Shown here: piece by piece, positions 44,808 through 53,196 of the stretch
Position numbering within the stretch: the first letter of the stretch is position 1
Layout: each line of letters starts with the position of its first letter
Source of the DNA: Allobrachymonas sp.
GTDB taxonomy: Bacteria > Pseudomonadota > Gammaproteobacteria > Burkholderiales > Burkholderiaceae_C
Direction of reading: 5' to 3'
Assembly: GCA_030529505.1 (NCBI GenBank)
Contig: JAUMWT010000002.1
Span: 1 to 64,000, forward strand
DNA: 64,000 nucleotides
Notes under the pieces: model-generated
Database searches by the model: none
Told to the model about the DNA's origin: nothing
What the model saw: only the letters and a program-made list of their open reading frames with translations
Program-made: the position numbers and the translations under genes

Positions 44808-47800
44808 ATGAAAAAGATCAAGCTCTGTGCCATTGCCTGGAAAAACCACCTGTCGCTGCTGCTGCGCGCCGCGCGCCAATGCGACTGGCTGGACTTGGCG
44901 GTCTATTCCAGCGAGCAGCTGCAAGACAGGCCCGACAAGCTCGAAGAAGCCTTGCAGACGATGCTGGCGGCCGATGGGGTGTATTGCTACCGCTCGACCG
45001 AAGGCTTCTGGGCACAGGTGGAGGAATGGCTGGCGGCGCTGCCCAAGCAGCCGCCCACCGTGTGCATCGGGCATGATCCGGCGACCTGGGCAATGTCCAA
45101 CGTGGGCCTGCAAACGGTGTCGCGCTGCCACGATTATTTTGTTTATGGCGGCGAAGACAATTACGTCAATATGCTGCGTTACATCGCCGCCACGGCCCTG
45201 GGGCAGGAGGTGGCGTTCGAAGAGCCCAAGGTTTTGCCCTGGGAAGGCTTTTATCACCCCGGGGCGCCCCGGCGCCACTACGAACAGATCGGCGATTACC
45301 TGGCCTGGTACGAAGGGCAGTATCTGCAGCCGCAGCAGTTGGCGCAGCCTGTTGTGGGCGTGCTGATCGGCCGCGGCTATTGGGCCAGCGAGAACCTGGA
45401 GGTGGAAGACGCGGTCATCGCCGCGCTTGAGGCCGAGGGCCTGCGCGTGCTGCCGATCTTTGCCTACAGCATGAAAGACGATGCCCTGGGCGCACGCGGC
45501 AGCGCTGCGGCCGTGCGCGATGCCTTTTTGGCAGCCGACGGCAGCGCGCGCATCCAGGCCCTGGTCAAGCTGCAAGGCTTCTTCATGGGCACGCAAAAAG
45601 GCGACCGCCGCGGGGACAGCAAAAACGCCCGTGGCAGCGTCAGCTTGCTGCAGCAGCTCGATGTGCCCGTGTTCGGCCCCATCGTGACGCAGAAAAAGAC
45701 CCTGGCCGAATGGGAGGCCGACAACCAGGGCATTGGCAGCGGCATTGCCTGGTCGGTGAGCATGCCCGAATTCGAAGGCGTGATCGAGCCGATGGTGATT
45801 GCCGCGGCACGCAGTCTGGACAGCATCGATCCCGATCAGAATTTTTCGCACCGCCAGGCCATTCCCGAACGCTGCCAGCGCCTGGCGCAGCGCGTGCGGC
45901 AGTGGATCCGCCTGCGCCAAACCCCTGTGGCCGAGCGCAAGGTGGCCTTCATTTTGCACAACAACCCCTGCGCCTCGCTCGAGGCAACGATCGGTGGCGG
46001 CGCGCATCTCGACACCTTGCAAAGCCTGGCCAACGTCATGCACCGCATGCAAGCGGCGGGTTACCGCGTGACTCCGCCAAGCGATGGCAAAGAGCTGATC
46101 GACACCATCATGTCGCGCAAGGCCATTGCCGAGTTCCGCTGGACGACGGTGGATGAAATCGTCTCCAAAGGCGGCGTGCTGGGGCGGGTTTCCGTTGCCG
46201 ACTACGAGCAATGGTGGCAGCACTTTCCCGACACGGCGAAAAAACGCATGGTCGAGGCCTGGGGCAAGCCGCCGGGCGAATTCACCAACAACATTCCGCC
46301 CGCCATGGTGCACGAGGGCGCCATTCTGGTGACAGGGGTGGAATACGGCAATGCCGTGGTGTGTGTGCAGCCCAAGCGCGGCTGCGCAGGCCCCCGTTGC
46401 GATGGGCAGGTCTGCAAGATCCTGCACGACCCCGATGTGCCGCCGCCGCACCAGTACATGGCCACCTACCGCTATCTGGAAAACATCTTCAACGCCAATA
46501 TGGTGGTGCATGTGGGCACGCACGGCAACATCGAATTCCTGCCCGGCAAGGGCGTTGGGCTGGGGCAGGGCTGCATGCCCGATCTGGCCATCAACACCCT
46601 GCCGCATCTGTACATCTACAACTCCGACAACCCGCCCGAAGGCGCCATTGCCAAGCGCCGCAGCCTGGCGGTGCTGGTGGATCACATGCAAACCGTGATG
46701 CAGCAAAGCGGCTTGTACGAAGAGCTGGAAGAAATCGACCGCCTGCTGGGCGAGCATGAGCAGGCGCAAGTGAGCGACAAGGGTCGTGCTCATACGCTGG
46801 AGCACCTCATCATCGAGGCGATCGAAAAATCGAGCTTCAAGAACGACATGAAGTATTCGCCCAGCGACCCGATCGAAGAAACCCTGCGCAAGGCGCACGA
46901 GGGCCTGAGCCGCGTGCGCAACTCGCAAATTCAGGACGGCATGCACGTGTTTGGCAGCTTGCCGCAGGACGAGCGCCGTGTGGCCTTTCTCAACGCCGTG
47001 CTGCGGTACGACGCCGGGCAGCCCATCTCCATCCGCAAAATGTTTTGCCAGGCCATGGGCCTGCAGTTGAGTGATTTGCTGGCCGGGCAAGGGCAGATCT
47101 TCAAACCCTTCGGCCTGAGCGGCGGGCAGCTGCTGGAGCGCATCAGCGAGTGCGGGCGCGCCCTGATCCAGGCCGTGCTGTACGAGCCAGACAGGGATCT
47201 GGCCATGACGGTGAAAGACCTGCTGGGCCAGAAGCTGCAAGACGTTTCGGCGCTGGAGCAGTTGCCCGTGCTGCAGGAGCGCATCCTCGAACTGGCGGGC
47301 CGCCTGGAACAATCGAAAGAAATCGAAGCCCTGCTGCACGCCTTTGATGGCGGGCACGTGCTGGCCGGGCCTTCGGGCCTGATCATGCGGGGCCGCGACG
47401 ACGTGCTGCCCACGGGGCGCAATTTCTACTCGCTGGATCCGAGCATCGTGCCGACCCGTGCGGCCGCCATCGTGGGCGAGCGCCTGGCCAAGGCCCTGCT
47501 GGAAAAGCACATGGTGGATGAAGACCGCCTGCCCGAGAACGTGGCCATTTACTGGCAGGCCAATGACATCATGTGGTCGGACGGCGAAGGCATGGGGCAG
47601 ATCATGGCCTTGCTGGGCGTGCGCCCCAAATGGCTGGGCAACGGCAAGGTCAACGGTTTCGAGATCATCCCGCTGCAAGAGCTGGGTCGGCCGCGCATCG
47701 ACGTGACCATCCGCATGTCGGGCATCTTGCGCGACAACTTCCCCAACTGCATGGAGCTGGTGGACGAGGCCATCGTGGCCGTGGCCTCTCTGGACGAGCC

Positions 47801-48749
47801 CGTGGAGATGAACTATGTGCGCAAGCACGCGCTGGAAAACCTCGCGCGCGAGCAGGCAGAAGGCGGCGGCAGCGAGGCCGAGCTGTGGCGTCGCGCCACT
47901 TTCCGCATCTTCTCGGCCAAGCCCGGCACCTATGCGGCCGGCGTGAACCTGGCCGTCTACGCTTCGGCCTGGAAGAACGAAGCCGATCTGGCCGACATCT
48001 TCGTGTACTGGAACGGCTATGCCTATGGCAAAGATGCATTCGGGCCGCAATCGCAAAGCCAGCTCATCAACAATCTGCGCACGGTGGACGTGACCTTCAA
48101 CAAAGCCGTCTCGGATGAATACGATTTGTTCGGCTGCTGCGGCTACTTTGGCAACCACGGCGGCATGACGGCGGCGGCGCGCAATGTCTCGGGCCGCAAG
48201 GTCAAGGGCTATTACGGCGATACGCGCGAGCCGGAAAGCGTGGCCGTGAACGATCTGGCCGACGAAATCCGCCGCGTGGTGCGCACCAAGCTGCTCAACC
48301 CCAAATGGATCGAAGGCATGAAGCGCCACGGCTACAAAGGCGCGGGCGATATTTCCAAGCGCGTGGGCCGCGTTTATGGTTGGGAGGCCACCACCCAGGA
48401 AGTGGACGACTGGGTGTTTGACGACATCAGCAAAACCTTTGTGCTGGATGCCGAAAACCGCCAGTTCTTCAAGGAAAACAACCCTTGGGCGCTGGAAGAA
48501 ATCGGCCGCCGCTTGCTCGAAGCGCAAAGCCGCGGCTTGTGGCAGGCCGACCCCGAGGTGCTGGAGCAGTTGAAAGACCGCTATCTTGAAGTGGAGGGCT
48601 GGATCGAAGAAAGCATGGGCGATGTGCAAGGCGATTTCCAGGGCGGCGCCATCGACGTCATGGCGGCCGAAGATGTTGGCAACTGGCGGGAAATGATGCA
48701 AGGCGTGAAGCAGAAGATGGCGGCGGCGCGGCAGCCGGCCGTTGGCTGA
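44808..48749 (+). CDS. CobN/HmuS-family large chelatase subunit
   Basis: 1313 residues, in the size range of CobN (about 1275) and close to HmuS. Conserved core VHVGTHGNIEFLPGKG (H568, E576) and YNSDNPPEGAIAKRRSLAVLVDHMQ; this wording is closer to archaeal CobN/HmuS-like proteins than to aerobic CobN (inference from memory). A Cys cluster C519-x6-C-x4-C-x4-C536 could hold a metal or Fe-S centre. Known relatives insert Co or Mg into tetrapyrroles; Bacteroides HmuS has been reported to remove iron from haem. GAGGAG supports the ATG. It lies between a TonB receptor and a binding-protein transporter, with AAA+ partners eight kilobases downstream, so (de)metallation of an imported tetrapyrrole is the best guess. 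Confidence 0.9.
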   Translation: MKKIKLCAIAWKNHLSLLLRAARQCDWLDLAVYSSEQLQDRPDKLEEALQTMLAADGVYCYRSTEGFWAQVEEWLAALPKQPPTVCIGHDPATWAMSNVGLQTVSRCHDYFVYGGEDNYVNMLRYIAATALGQEVAFEEPKVLPWEGFYHPGAPRRHYEQIGDYLAWYEGQYLQPQQLAQPVVGVLIGRGYWASENLEVEDAVIAALEAEGLRVLPIFAYSMKDDALGARGSAAAVRDAFLAADGSARIQALVKLQGFFMGTQKGDRRGDSKNARGSVSLLQQLDVPVFGPIVTQKKTLAEWEADNQGIGSGIAWSVSMPEFEGVIEPMVIAAARSLDSIDPDQNFSHRQAIPERCQRLAQRVRQWIRLRQTPVAERKVAFILHNNPCASLEATIGGGAHLDTLQSLANVMHRMQAAGYRVTPPSDGKELIDTIMSRKAIAEFRWTTVDEIVSKGGVLGRVSVADYEQWWQHFPDTAKKRMVEAWGKPPGEFTNNIPPAMVHEGAILVTGVEYGNAVVCVQPKRGCAGPRCDGQVCKILHDPDVPPPHQYMATYRYLENIFNANMVVHVGTHGNIEFLPGKGVGLGQGCMPDLAINTLPHLYIYNSDNPPEGAIAKRRSLAVLVDHMQTVMQQSGLYEELEEIDRLLGEHEQAQVSDKGRAHTLEHLIIEAIEKSSFKNDMKYSPSDPIEETLRKAHEGLSRVRNSQIQDGMHVFGSLPQDERRVAFLNAVLRYDAGQPISIRKMFCQAMGLQLSDLLAGQGQIFKPFGLSGGQLLERISECGRALIQAVLYEPDRDLAMTVKDLLGQKLQDVSALEQLPVLQERILELAGRLEQSKEIEALLHAFDGGHVLAGPSGLIMRGRDDVLPTGRNFYSLDPSIVPTRAAAIVGERLAKALLEKHMVDEDRLPENVAIYWQANDIMWSDGEGMGQIMALLGVRPKWLGNGKVNGFEIIPLQELGRPRIDVTIRMSGILRDNFPNCMELVDEAIVAVASLDEPVEMNYVRKHALENLAREQAEGGGSEAELWRRATFRIFSAKPGTYAAGVNLAVYASAWKNEADLADIFVYWNGYAYGKDAFGPQSQSQLINNLRTVDVTFNKAVSDEYDLFGCCGYFGNHGGMTAAARNVSGRKVKGYYGDTREPESVAVNDLADEIRRVVRTKLLNPKWIEGMKRHGYKGAGDISKRVGRVYGWEATTQEVDDWVFDDISKTFVLDAENRQFFKENNPWALEEIGRRLLEAQSRGLWQADPEVLEQLKDRYLEVEGWIEESMGDVQGDFQGGAIDVMAAEDVGNWREMMQGVKQKMAAARQPAVG

Positions 48750-48883
48750 TGTTTGGCCCATGTGCCGTGCGTGATGTGCGGCTCGCCAGATGCGGTGAAG
48801 CAGCGGCGGCTTGCTTTGGCGCTTTCGTTTTTGCATTTTTGTTTCGCGGGCGCTTTTGCATGAACACCCTGATGGAGATGAGC

Positions 48884-50047
48884 ATGAAACCAAGCAAGCG
48901 GATAGCCCCTGTTTTCTGGGGCGTGTGGCTGGCGGCGCTGCTGGGCCTGTCGGCCTGCCGCCCGGCGGGCCCTGAAGAAGCGGCAGGGGCGGCCTCTGCG
49001 CCAGCGCCTGCCGCCAGTGCAGCGCAGCAGGCGCAGGCCGGTGCCGGGCCCGAGCGCCAGACGGCAGCTGCGGCGGCCGGATCGGCGGCGTCGGCCATGG
49101 CCAGAAGCCGGGCCGTGGCGGCCAGCATTCAGCAGCCGGTGCGCCGCATCGTGGTGTTGAACTCCGACGGCCTGGAAGCCCTGCGCCTGCTGGAGGCCGA
49201 TGATCGGGTCGTTGGCGTTTTTTCCGGCATCACGCACGAGGCGGGCCTGTGGCCGGAAAAAGCCAAGCTGCCCCATGTGGGGCGCTGGAGCGAGCCCAAT
49301 GTGGAGGCCATTGCCCAGCTGAAGCCCGATGTGGTGATCCACTATCACAAGAGCAGCGCGCATTTGGAAGATCGGCTGCGGCCCCTGGGCATCAAGGTGC
49401 TGCGCATGGACTTTTACAAGGTGCACACGCTGGAGCAGGAAATGAGCTTGCTGGGCGAACTGCTGGGGCGGCCAGAGCAGGCCCGGCGCTTCAATGCCTG
49501 GCATCGCGGCATTCTGCAGCGGGTGCAGCAGCAGTTGTCGGGCCTGCCTGCCAAGGCCAGGGTGTATCTGGAAAACTATTCCGACTACAGCGCCGCAGGC
49601 CCGGGATCCGGCCTGCACGAGCTTTGCGATCTGGCCGGCTGCCTCAATATCGCTGCGGGCCTGAAGACGCCCTACCCCAAGGTCACGCCCGAATGGGTGG
49701 TGGCGGCCAAGCCCGACATGCTGCTTAAGGTTTACGGCAAGGTGGATGGGTATACGCTGCAAGACGCTGGCGAATACAACCGGATTCGCCAGCAGATGAT
49801 GGCGCGCCCGGCCTGGCAACACATTCAAGCCGTGCGCGCCGGCCAGGTGCACGTGGTGGATGGCTCGCTCACATCGGGCCCGCGCGTGGGCGTGGCCGTG
49901 GCCTACATCGCGCATTGGCTGTACCCGCAGCAGATGCAATCCATCGATCCGGATGCCTTGCACCAGGAATATCTTGAACGCTTCATGCGCGTGCCTTTCA
50001 AGGGACGCTATTTTTCGGATCCCGCCCAGAACAGGGCATCGTCCTGA
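48884..50047 (+). CDS. Periplasmic binding lipoprotein for metal chelate (BtuF/HmuT-like), first copy
   Basis: 387 residues. Signal with lipobox GLSACRP, an Ala-rich linker to about residue 80, then a BtuF/FepB-type helical-backbone binding protein: RRIVVLNSDGLEALRLLEADDRVVGV, EPNVEAIAQLKPDVVI, VDGSLTSGPRVGVAVAYIAHWLYP. It shares its whole layout with the next gene, so the two arose by duplication. Two Cys in ELCDLAGC are conserved between them. Start could also be ATG 48860; GGAG ahead of 48884 favours the latter. It should hand the substrate to the FecCD-type permease. Confidence 0.85.
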   Translation: MKPSKRIAPVFWGVWLAALLGLSACRPAGPEEAAGAASAPAPAASAAQQAQAGAGPERQTAAAAAGSAASAMARSRAVAASIQQPVRRIVVLNSDGLEALRLLEADDRVVGVFSGITHEAGLWPEKAKLPHVGRWSEPNVEAIAQLKPDVVIHYHKSSAHLEDRLRPLGIKVLRMDFYKVHTLEQEMSLLGELLGRPEQARRFNAWHRGILQRVQQQLSGLPAKARVYLENYSDYSAAGPGSGLHELCDLAGCLNIAAGLKTPYPKVTPEWVVAAKPDMLLKVYGKVDGYTLQDAGEYNRIRQQMMARPAWQHIQAVRAGQVHVVDGSLTSGPRVGVAVAYIAHWLYPQQMQSIDPDALHQEYLERFMRVPFKGRYFSDPAQNRASS

Positions 50048-50052
50048 ATCAG

Positions 50053-51096
50053 ATGAACAAGCCGACGATTTTTGCAAAACGATGGGTCGCCATGCGCCTG
50101 ATGCTGGCTGCGTGCCTGCTGGGCCTGGCGCAGAGCGGCTGGGCATTGGCGGTGACGGATTCCACCGGGCGCACGGTGGAAGTCAAGACGCCCGTGCAGA
50201 AAATGGTGATCCTCAACTCGGCCGCCATGGAGATGGCGCGCATTCTGGGCGCCGAAGACCGGGTGTTGGGCGTTTCCACGCACATTGCCAAAGAGCTGCT
50301 GGCCATGGGTCTGCCCGCCAAGGAGGCGGTGGGTTCCTGGCAAGAGCCCAATGTGGAAGCCATCGTCAAGCTTGCGCCGGACGTCGTCATCGTCTATGCC
50401 GGCAGCGCCCTGCACATACAAGACAAGCTCAAGCCCTTTGGCATCGCCGTGCTGCGGCTGGATTTGTACAAGCTCAACACCATGCCGCAAGAGATTGATG
50501 CTCTGGCCCGCCTGCTGCACAAGCAAGAGCAGGCCCGGGCTTTTCTGGCGTGGCACACAGGCATTCTGCAGGGCCTGCAAAAGCGCATGGCGGCGTTGCC
50601 CCAGAAAACACCGGCCTACCTCGAAAGCTATTTCGACTATCATGTGGCCGGCATCGACGGGGGCCTGCACCAGCTGTGCAGGCATGCGGGCTGCCAGGAT
50701 ATTGCCAGCGACTTTTCCGCCGGGGTGAAACGGGTGCTGCCCGAGTGGATCGTGCGCGAGAACCCGGCGGCCATCTTCAAGATGTACAGCCGCTCAGACG
50801 AGTACCAGCTGCCGAGCCCGGCACCCTACAACCAGATGCGCGATGCCATCATGGCGCGCCCGGCCTGGCGCAGCATGCAGGCCGTGCAGTCCGGCCGGGT
50901 GCATGTGATGGAATCTTCCCTGTTCAGCACGCCGCGCAGCGCGGTGGGCGCGGCCTATATGGCCAAGTGGCTGCATCCGCAACAGTTGGCCGATATCGAC
51001 CCCGATGCCTTGCATGCGCAATACATGCAGCGTTTTTTGCGCCTGCCAGCGCGCGGCGTGTATTTTTCCACCAGCCCAGCGGCGGCTGCGCCATGA
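50053..51096 (+). CDS. Periplasmic binding protein for metal chelate (BtuF/HmuT-like), second copy
   Basis: 347 residues with a cleavable signal (about 1-32, SGWALA) instead of a lipobox. Same fold and phrases as the preceding gene: MVILNSAAMEMARILGAEDRVLGV, EPNVEAIVKLAPDVVIVY, QLCRHAGC, AYMAKWLHPQQL. One copy tethered and one soluble suggests division of labour, for example different substrates or capture and delivery. It starts five bases after the first copy and overlaps the permease gene. Confidence 0.87.
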   Translation: MNKPTIFAKRWVAMRLMLAACLLGLAQSGWALAVTDSTGRTVEVKTPVQKMVILNSAAMEMARILGAEDRVLGVSTHIAKELLAMGLPAKEAVGSWQEPNVEAIVKLAPDVVIVYAGSALHIQDKLKPFGIAVLRLDLYKLNTMPQEIDALARLLHKQEQARAFLAWHTGILQGLQKRMAALPQKTPAYLESYFDYHVAGIDGGLHQLCRHAGCQDIASDFSAGVKRVLPEWIVRENPAAIFKMYSRSDEYQLPSPAPYNQMRDAIMARPAWRSMQAVQSGRVHVMESSLFSTPRSAVGAAYMAKWLHPQQLADIDPDALHAQYMQRFLRLPARGVYFSTSPAAAAP

Positions 51097-52136
51097 GGAA
51101 CCCCGCCATGACCGTGGACTCGATCGCTGCCGACTACCAGGCGCGCACCCGCCGCCGCCTGGCGTTTTTGCTGCTCAGCGCCTTGCTGCTCGCGCTGGGC
51201 CTGCTGCTTTCCATCTCTTTGGGCGCGAGCGAAATGTCGGTGGCGCAAACCTTCGCTGCCTTGTGGAGCGGCCAGGGGCAGGATCACGACATCGTCTGGG
51301 CCTTGCGCATGCCGCGTGCGGCCATCGCCGCCGTGGTGGGTTTTGGCCTGGGCCTTTCGGGCACCGTGTTCCAGGCCGTGCTGCGCAATCCCCTGGCCTC
51401 GTCTTCGACCTTGGGGGTGGCTTCGGCATCCGGCTTTGGGGCGGTGTGCGTCATCATGTTTCTGGGCGCAGACAGCTCCAATCTGGTGGTGGCCAGCGGC
51501 GCGTTCACGTTCGCCCTGCTCTCGGCCTGTTTCATTTTCGTCATCGCCAAAGTCAAGGGGGCTTCGTCCGAAACGCTGATCCTGACCGGCGTGGCGCAAA
51601 TGTTCCTGTTTTCTGCGCTGACCTCGCTGGGGCAGTACTTCAGCACGGTGGATCAGCTCGTCAACATCGTGTTCTGGTCTTTGGGCAGCCTGTCCAAAGC
51701 CGGCTGGACGGAGATCGCCCTGGCCAGCGCCATGATCCTGCTGCCAGCCCCCCTGCTGCTGTGGCGGGCCTGGGACTTCAATTTGCTGGCCATGGGCGAC
51801 GACACGGCCAAGGCCTCGGGCGTGCATGTGGAGCGGCTGCGCCTGTGGGCCATCGCCATCTCTTCGCTGGCAACGGCCGGCGCCATCTGCTTCACCGGCG
51901 TGATCGGCTTCGTGGGCCTGGTGGCGCCGCACATCACGCGCATGGTCATCGGCAACGACCACCAATACCTGCTGCCAGCTTCCGGCCTGGTGGGGGCGTT
52001 GCTGGTGGTCATGGCCGATATCGTGGGGCGCAGCATGCTGGCGCCGCAGATCGTGCCCATCGGCATCGTCACATCCTTGCTTGGCGTGCCTTTCTTCTTC
52101 TATCTTTTGATGCGCCGCGCGCGGGACAGTTGGTGA
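51093..52136 (+). CDS. FecCD/BtuC-family ABC permease
   Basis: 347 residues, normal size, about ten membrane helices. Family motifs: RMPRAAIAAVVGFGLGLSGTVFQAVLRNPLA near the N-terminus and ITRMVIGNDHQYLLPASGLVGALLVVMADIVGR near the C-terminus, with the ATPase-coupling loop between. ATG 51093 overlaps the previous stop (ATGA); ATG 51108 has the better GAGGA spacing and is also possible. Forms the inner-membrane channel of the metal-chelate importer. Confidence 0.93.
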   Translation: MRNPAMTVDSIAADYQARTRRRLAFLLLSALLLALGLLLSISLGASEMSVAQTFAALWSGQGQDHDIVWALRMPRAAIAAVVGFGLGLSGTVFQAVLRNPLASSSTLGVASASGFGAVCVIMFLGADSSNLVVASGAFTFALLSACFIFVIAKVKGASSETLILTGVAQMFLFSALTSLGQYFSTVDQLVNIVFWSLGSLSKAGWTEIALASAMILLPAPLLLWRAWDFNLLAMGDDTAKASGVHVERLRLWAIAISSLATAGAICFTGVIGFVGLVAPHITRMVIGNDHQYLLPASGLVGALLVVMADIVGRSMLAPQIVPIGIVTSLLGVPFFFYLLMRRARDSW

Positions 52137-52141
52137 TGTCA

Positions 52142-52389
52142 GAGCCTGTTCACAGCCTTTCCATGCGTCCGCAGACCGCGGCGCGGGCCGCAGCCAATAT
52201 GGGCTGTCTTGGCAAGGGGGGTAACAAGGCGCATGGCCATTGGCTGTCTTGCCCGAAGGCTTGCTGCGCAAAGGCGGCATCTGCCGTGTTGCAAATGCTC
52301 GCCGGGCAGTTGGCCTGCCTGCGCTTTGCGCCTTGCAGCGACCACTTTTGCGCAGCAACGGGCGCGATGCAAAAATCATGAACAAGCTC
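52142..52389 (+). repeat. Diverged MITE-like repeat, copy 10, overlapping the ATPase start codon
   Basis: 248 bp from GAGCCTGTTC (52142-52151, preceded by TCA) to GAACAAGCTC (52380-52389). Interior keeps CTGCCGTGTTGCAAATGCTCG, like copy 2, but is longer and otherwise diverged. The right end contains codons 1-4 of the ATPase gene. Confidence 0.55.
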
Positions 52390-53196
52390 TTGCAAGCTCA
52401 CGATCTGGCCTTTGGCTACGGCACGCAGCGTATTTTCAGCGGCATCTCTCTGGACTTGCCCAGGGGACGCATGGTGTGCATTGCCGGGCCCAATGGCACA
52501 GGCAAAACCACGCTGGTGAAATGCATGGCGGGCATTTTCAGGCCGCAGGCAGGGCATGTCAGCATCGATGGCGTGGACACCCGCCAGCTGCCGCGCCGCG
52601 AGCTGGCCAGCCTGCTGGGCTATGTGCCGCAGAACATTCCTTCGCGGTTTCCGGCCACGGTGTTCGAAACGGTCTTGGCCGGCCGGCGGCCGCACATGGG
52701 GTGGCGGCCTTCCCAGCATGATTTGCAACTGGCTGCCGACAAACTCAGGCAGCTGCATCTGCAAGACCTGGCCATGCGCGACATGGCCAGCCTGAGCGGC
52801 GGGCAGGCGCAAAAAGTAATGCTGGCTCGCGCCCTGGCGCAGGAAACGCCGTATCTGATGCTGGACGAACCCACCAGCAGCCTGGACGTGCGGCACCAGC
52901 TCGAAATTCTCGACACCATTCGCGCCCTGGCGCGCGAGCGGGACTTGGGGGTGCTCATCATCATTCACGATCTGAATCTGGCCGCGCGCTATTGCGACCA
53001 GATCGTCATGTTGCATCAGGGGCGCGTGTTTTGCCAAGGCAAGCCTGCGGACGTCATCACCCCGCAGACCATGGCCGATGTTTATGGCGTAGAGGCTGAA
53101 GTGCGTCACAGCAATGGTTGCTTGCATATGCAGGTGCTGCGTGCGTTGCCCACTGCCGACGCGGACAGCCAGGAGGAGCAGCGCCTTGGTGCTTGA
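52378..53196 (+). CDS. Metal-chelate ABC transporter ATPase (FecE/BtuD/HmuV-like)
   Basis: 272 residues. Walker A AGPNGTGKTTLVKCMAG, Q-loop GYVPQNIPSRFPATVFETVLAGRRPH, signature LSGGQAQKVMLARAL, Walker B LMLDEPTSSLDV, H-loop IIHDLNLAAR. The C-terminal 20 residues continue beyond the usual end. The ATG at 52378 is supported by alignment with the family, although no good ribosome-binding site is visible and the codon sits inside the end of a repeat. Energises the FecCD-type permease. Confidence 0.92.
   Translation: MNKLLQAHDLAFGYGTQRIFSGISLDLPRGRMVCIAGPNGTGKTTLVKCMAGIFRPQAGHVSIDGVDTRQLPRRELASLLGYVPQNIPSRFPATVFETVLAGRRPHMGWRPSQHDLQLAADKLRQLHLQDLAMRDMASLSGGQAQKVMLARALAQETPYLMLDEPTSSLDVRHQLEILDTIRALARERDLGVLIIIHDLNLAARYCDQIVMLHQGRVFCQGKPADVITPQTMADVYGVEAEVRHSNGCLHMQVLRALPTADADSQEEQRLGA

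Noticed and set aside
44703-48893. 1396-residue leftward open frame
   Set aside because: Antisense of the CobN-like gene; His/Ala/Gln-rich shadow without signal or domain.
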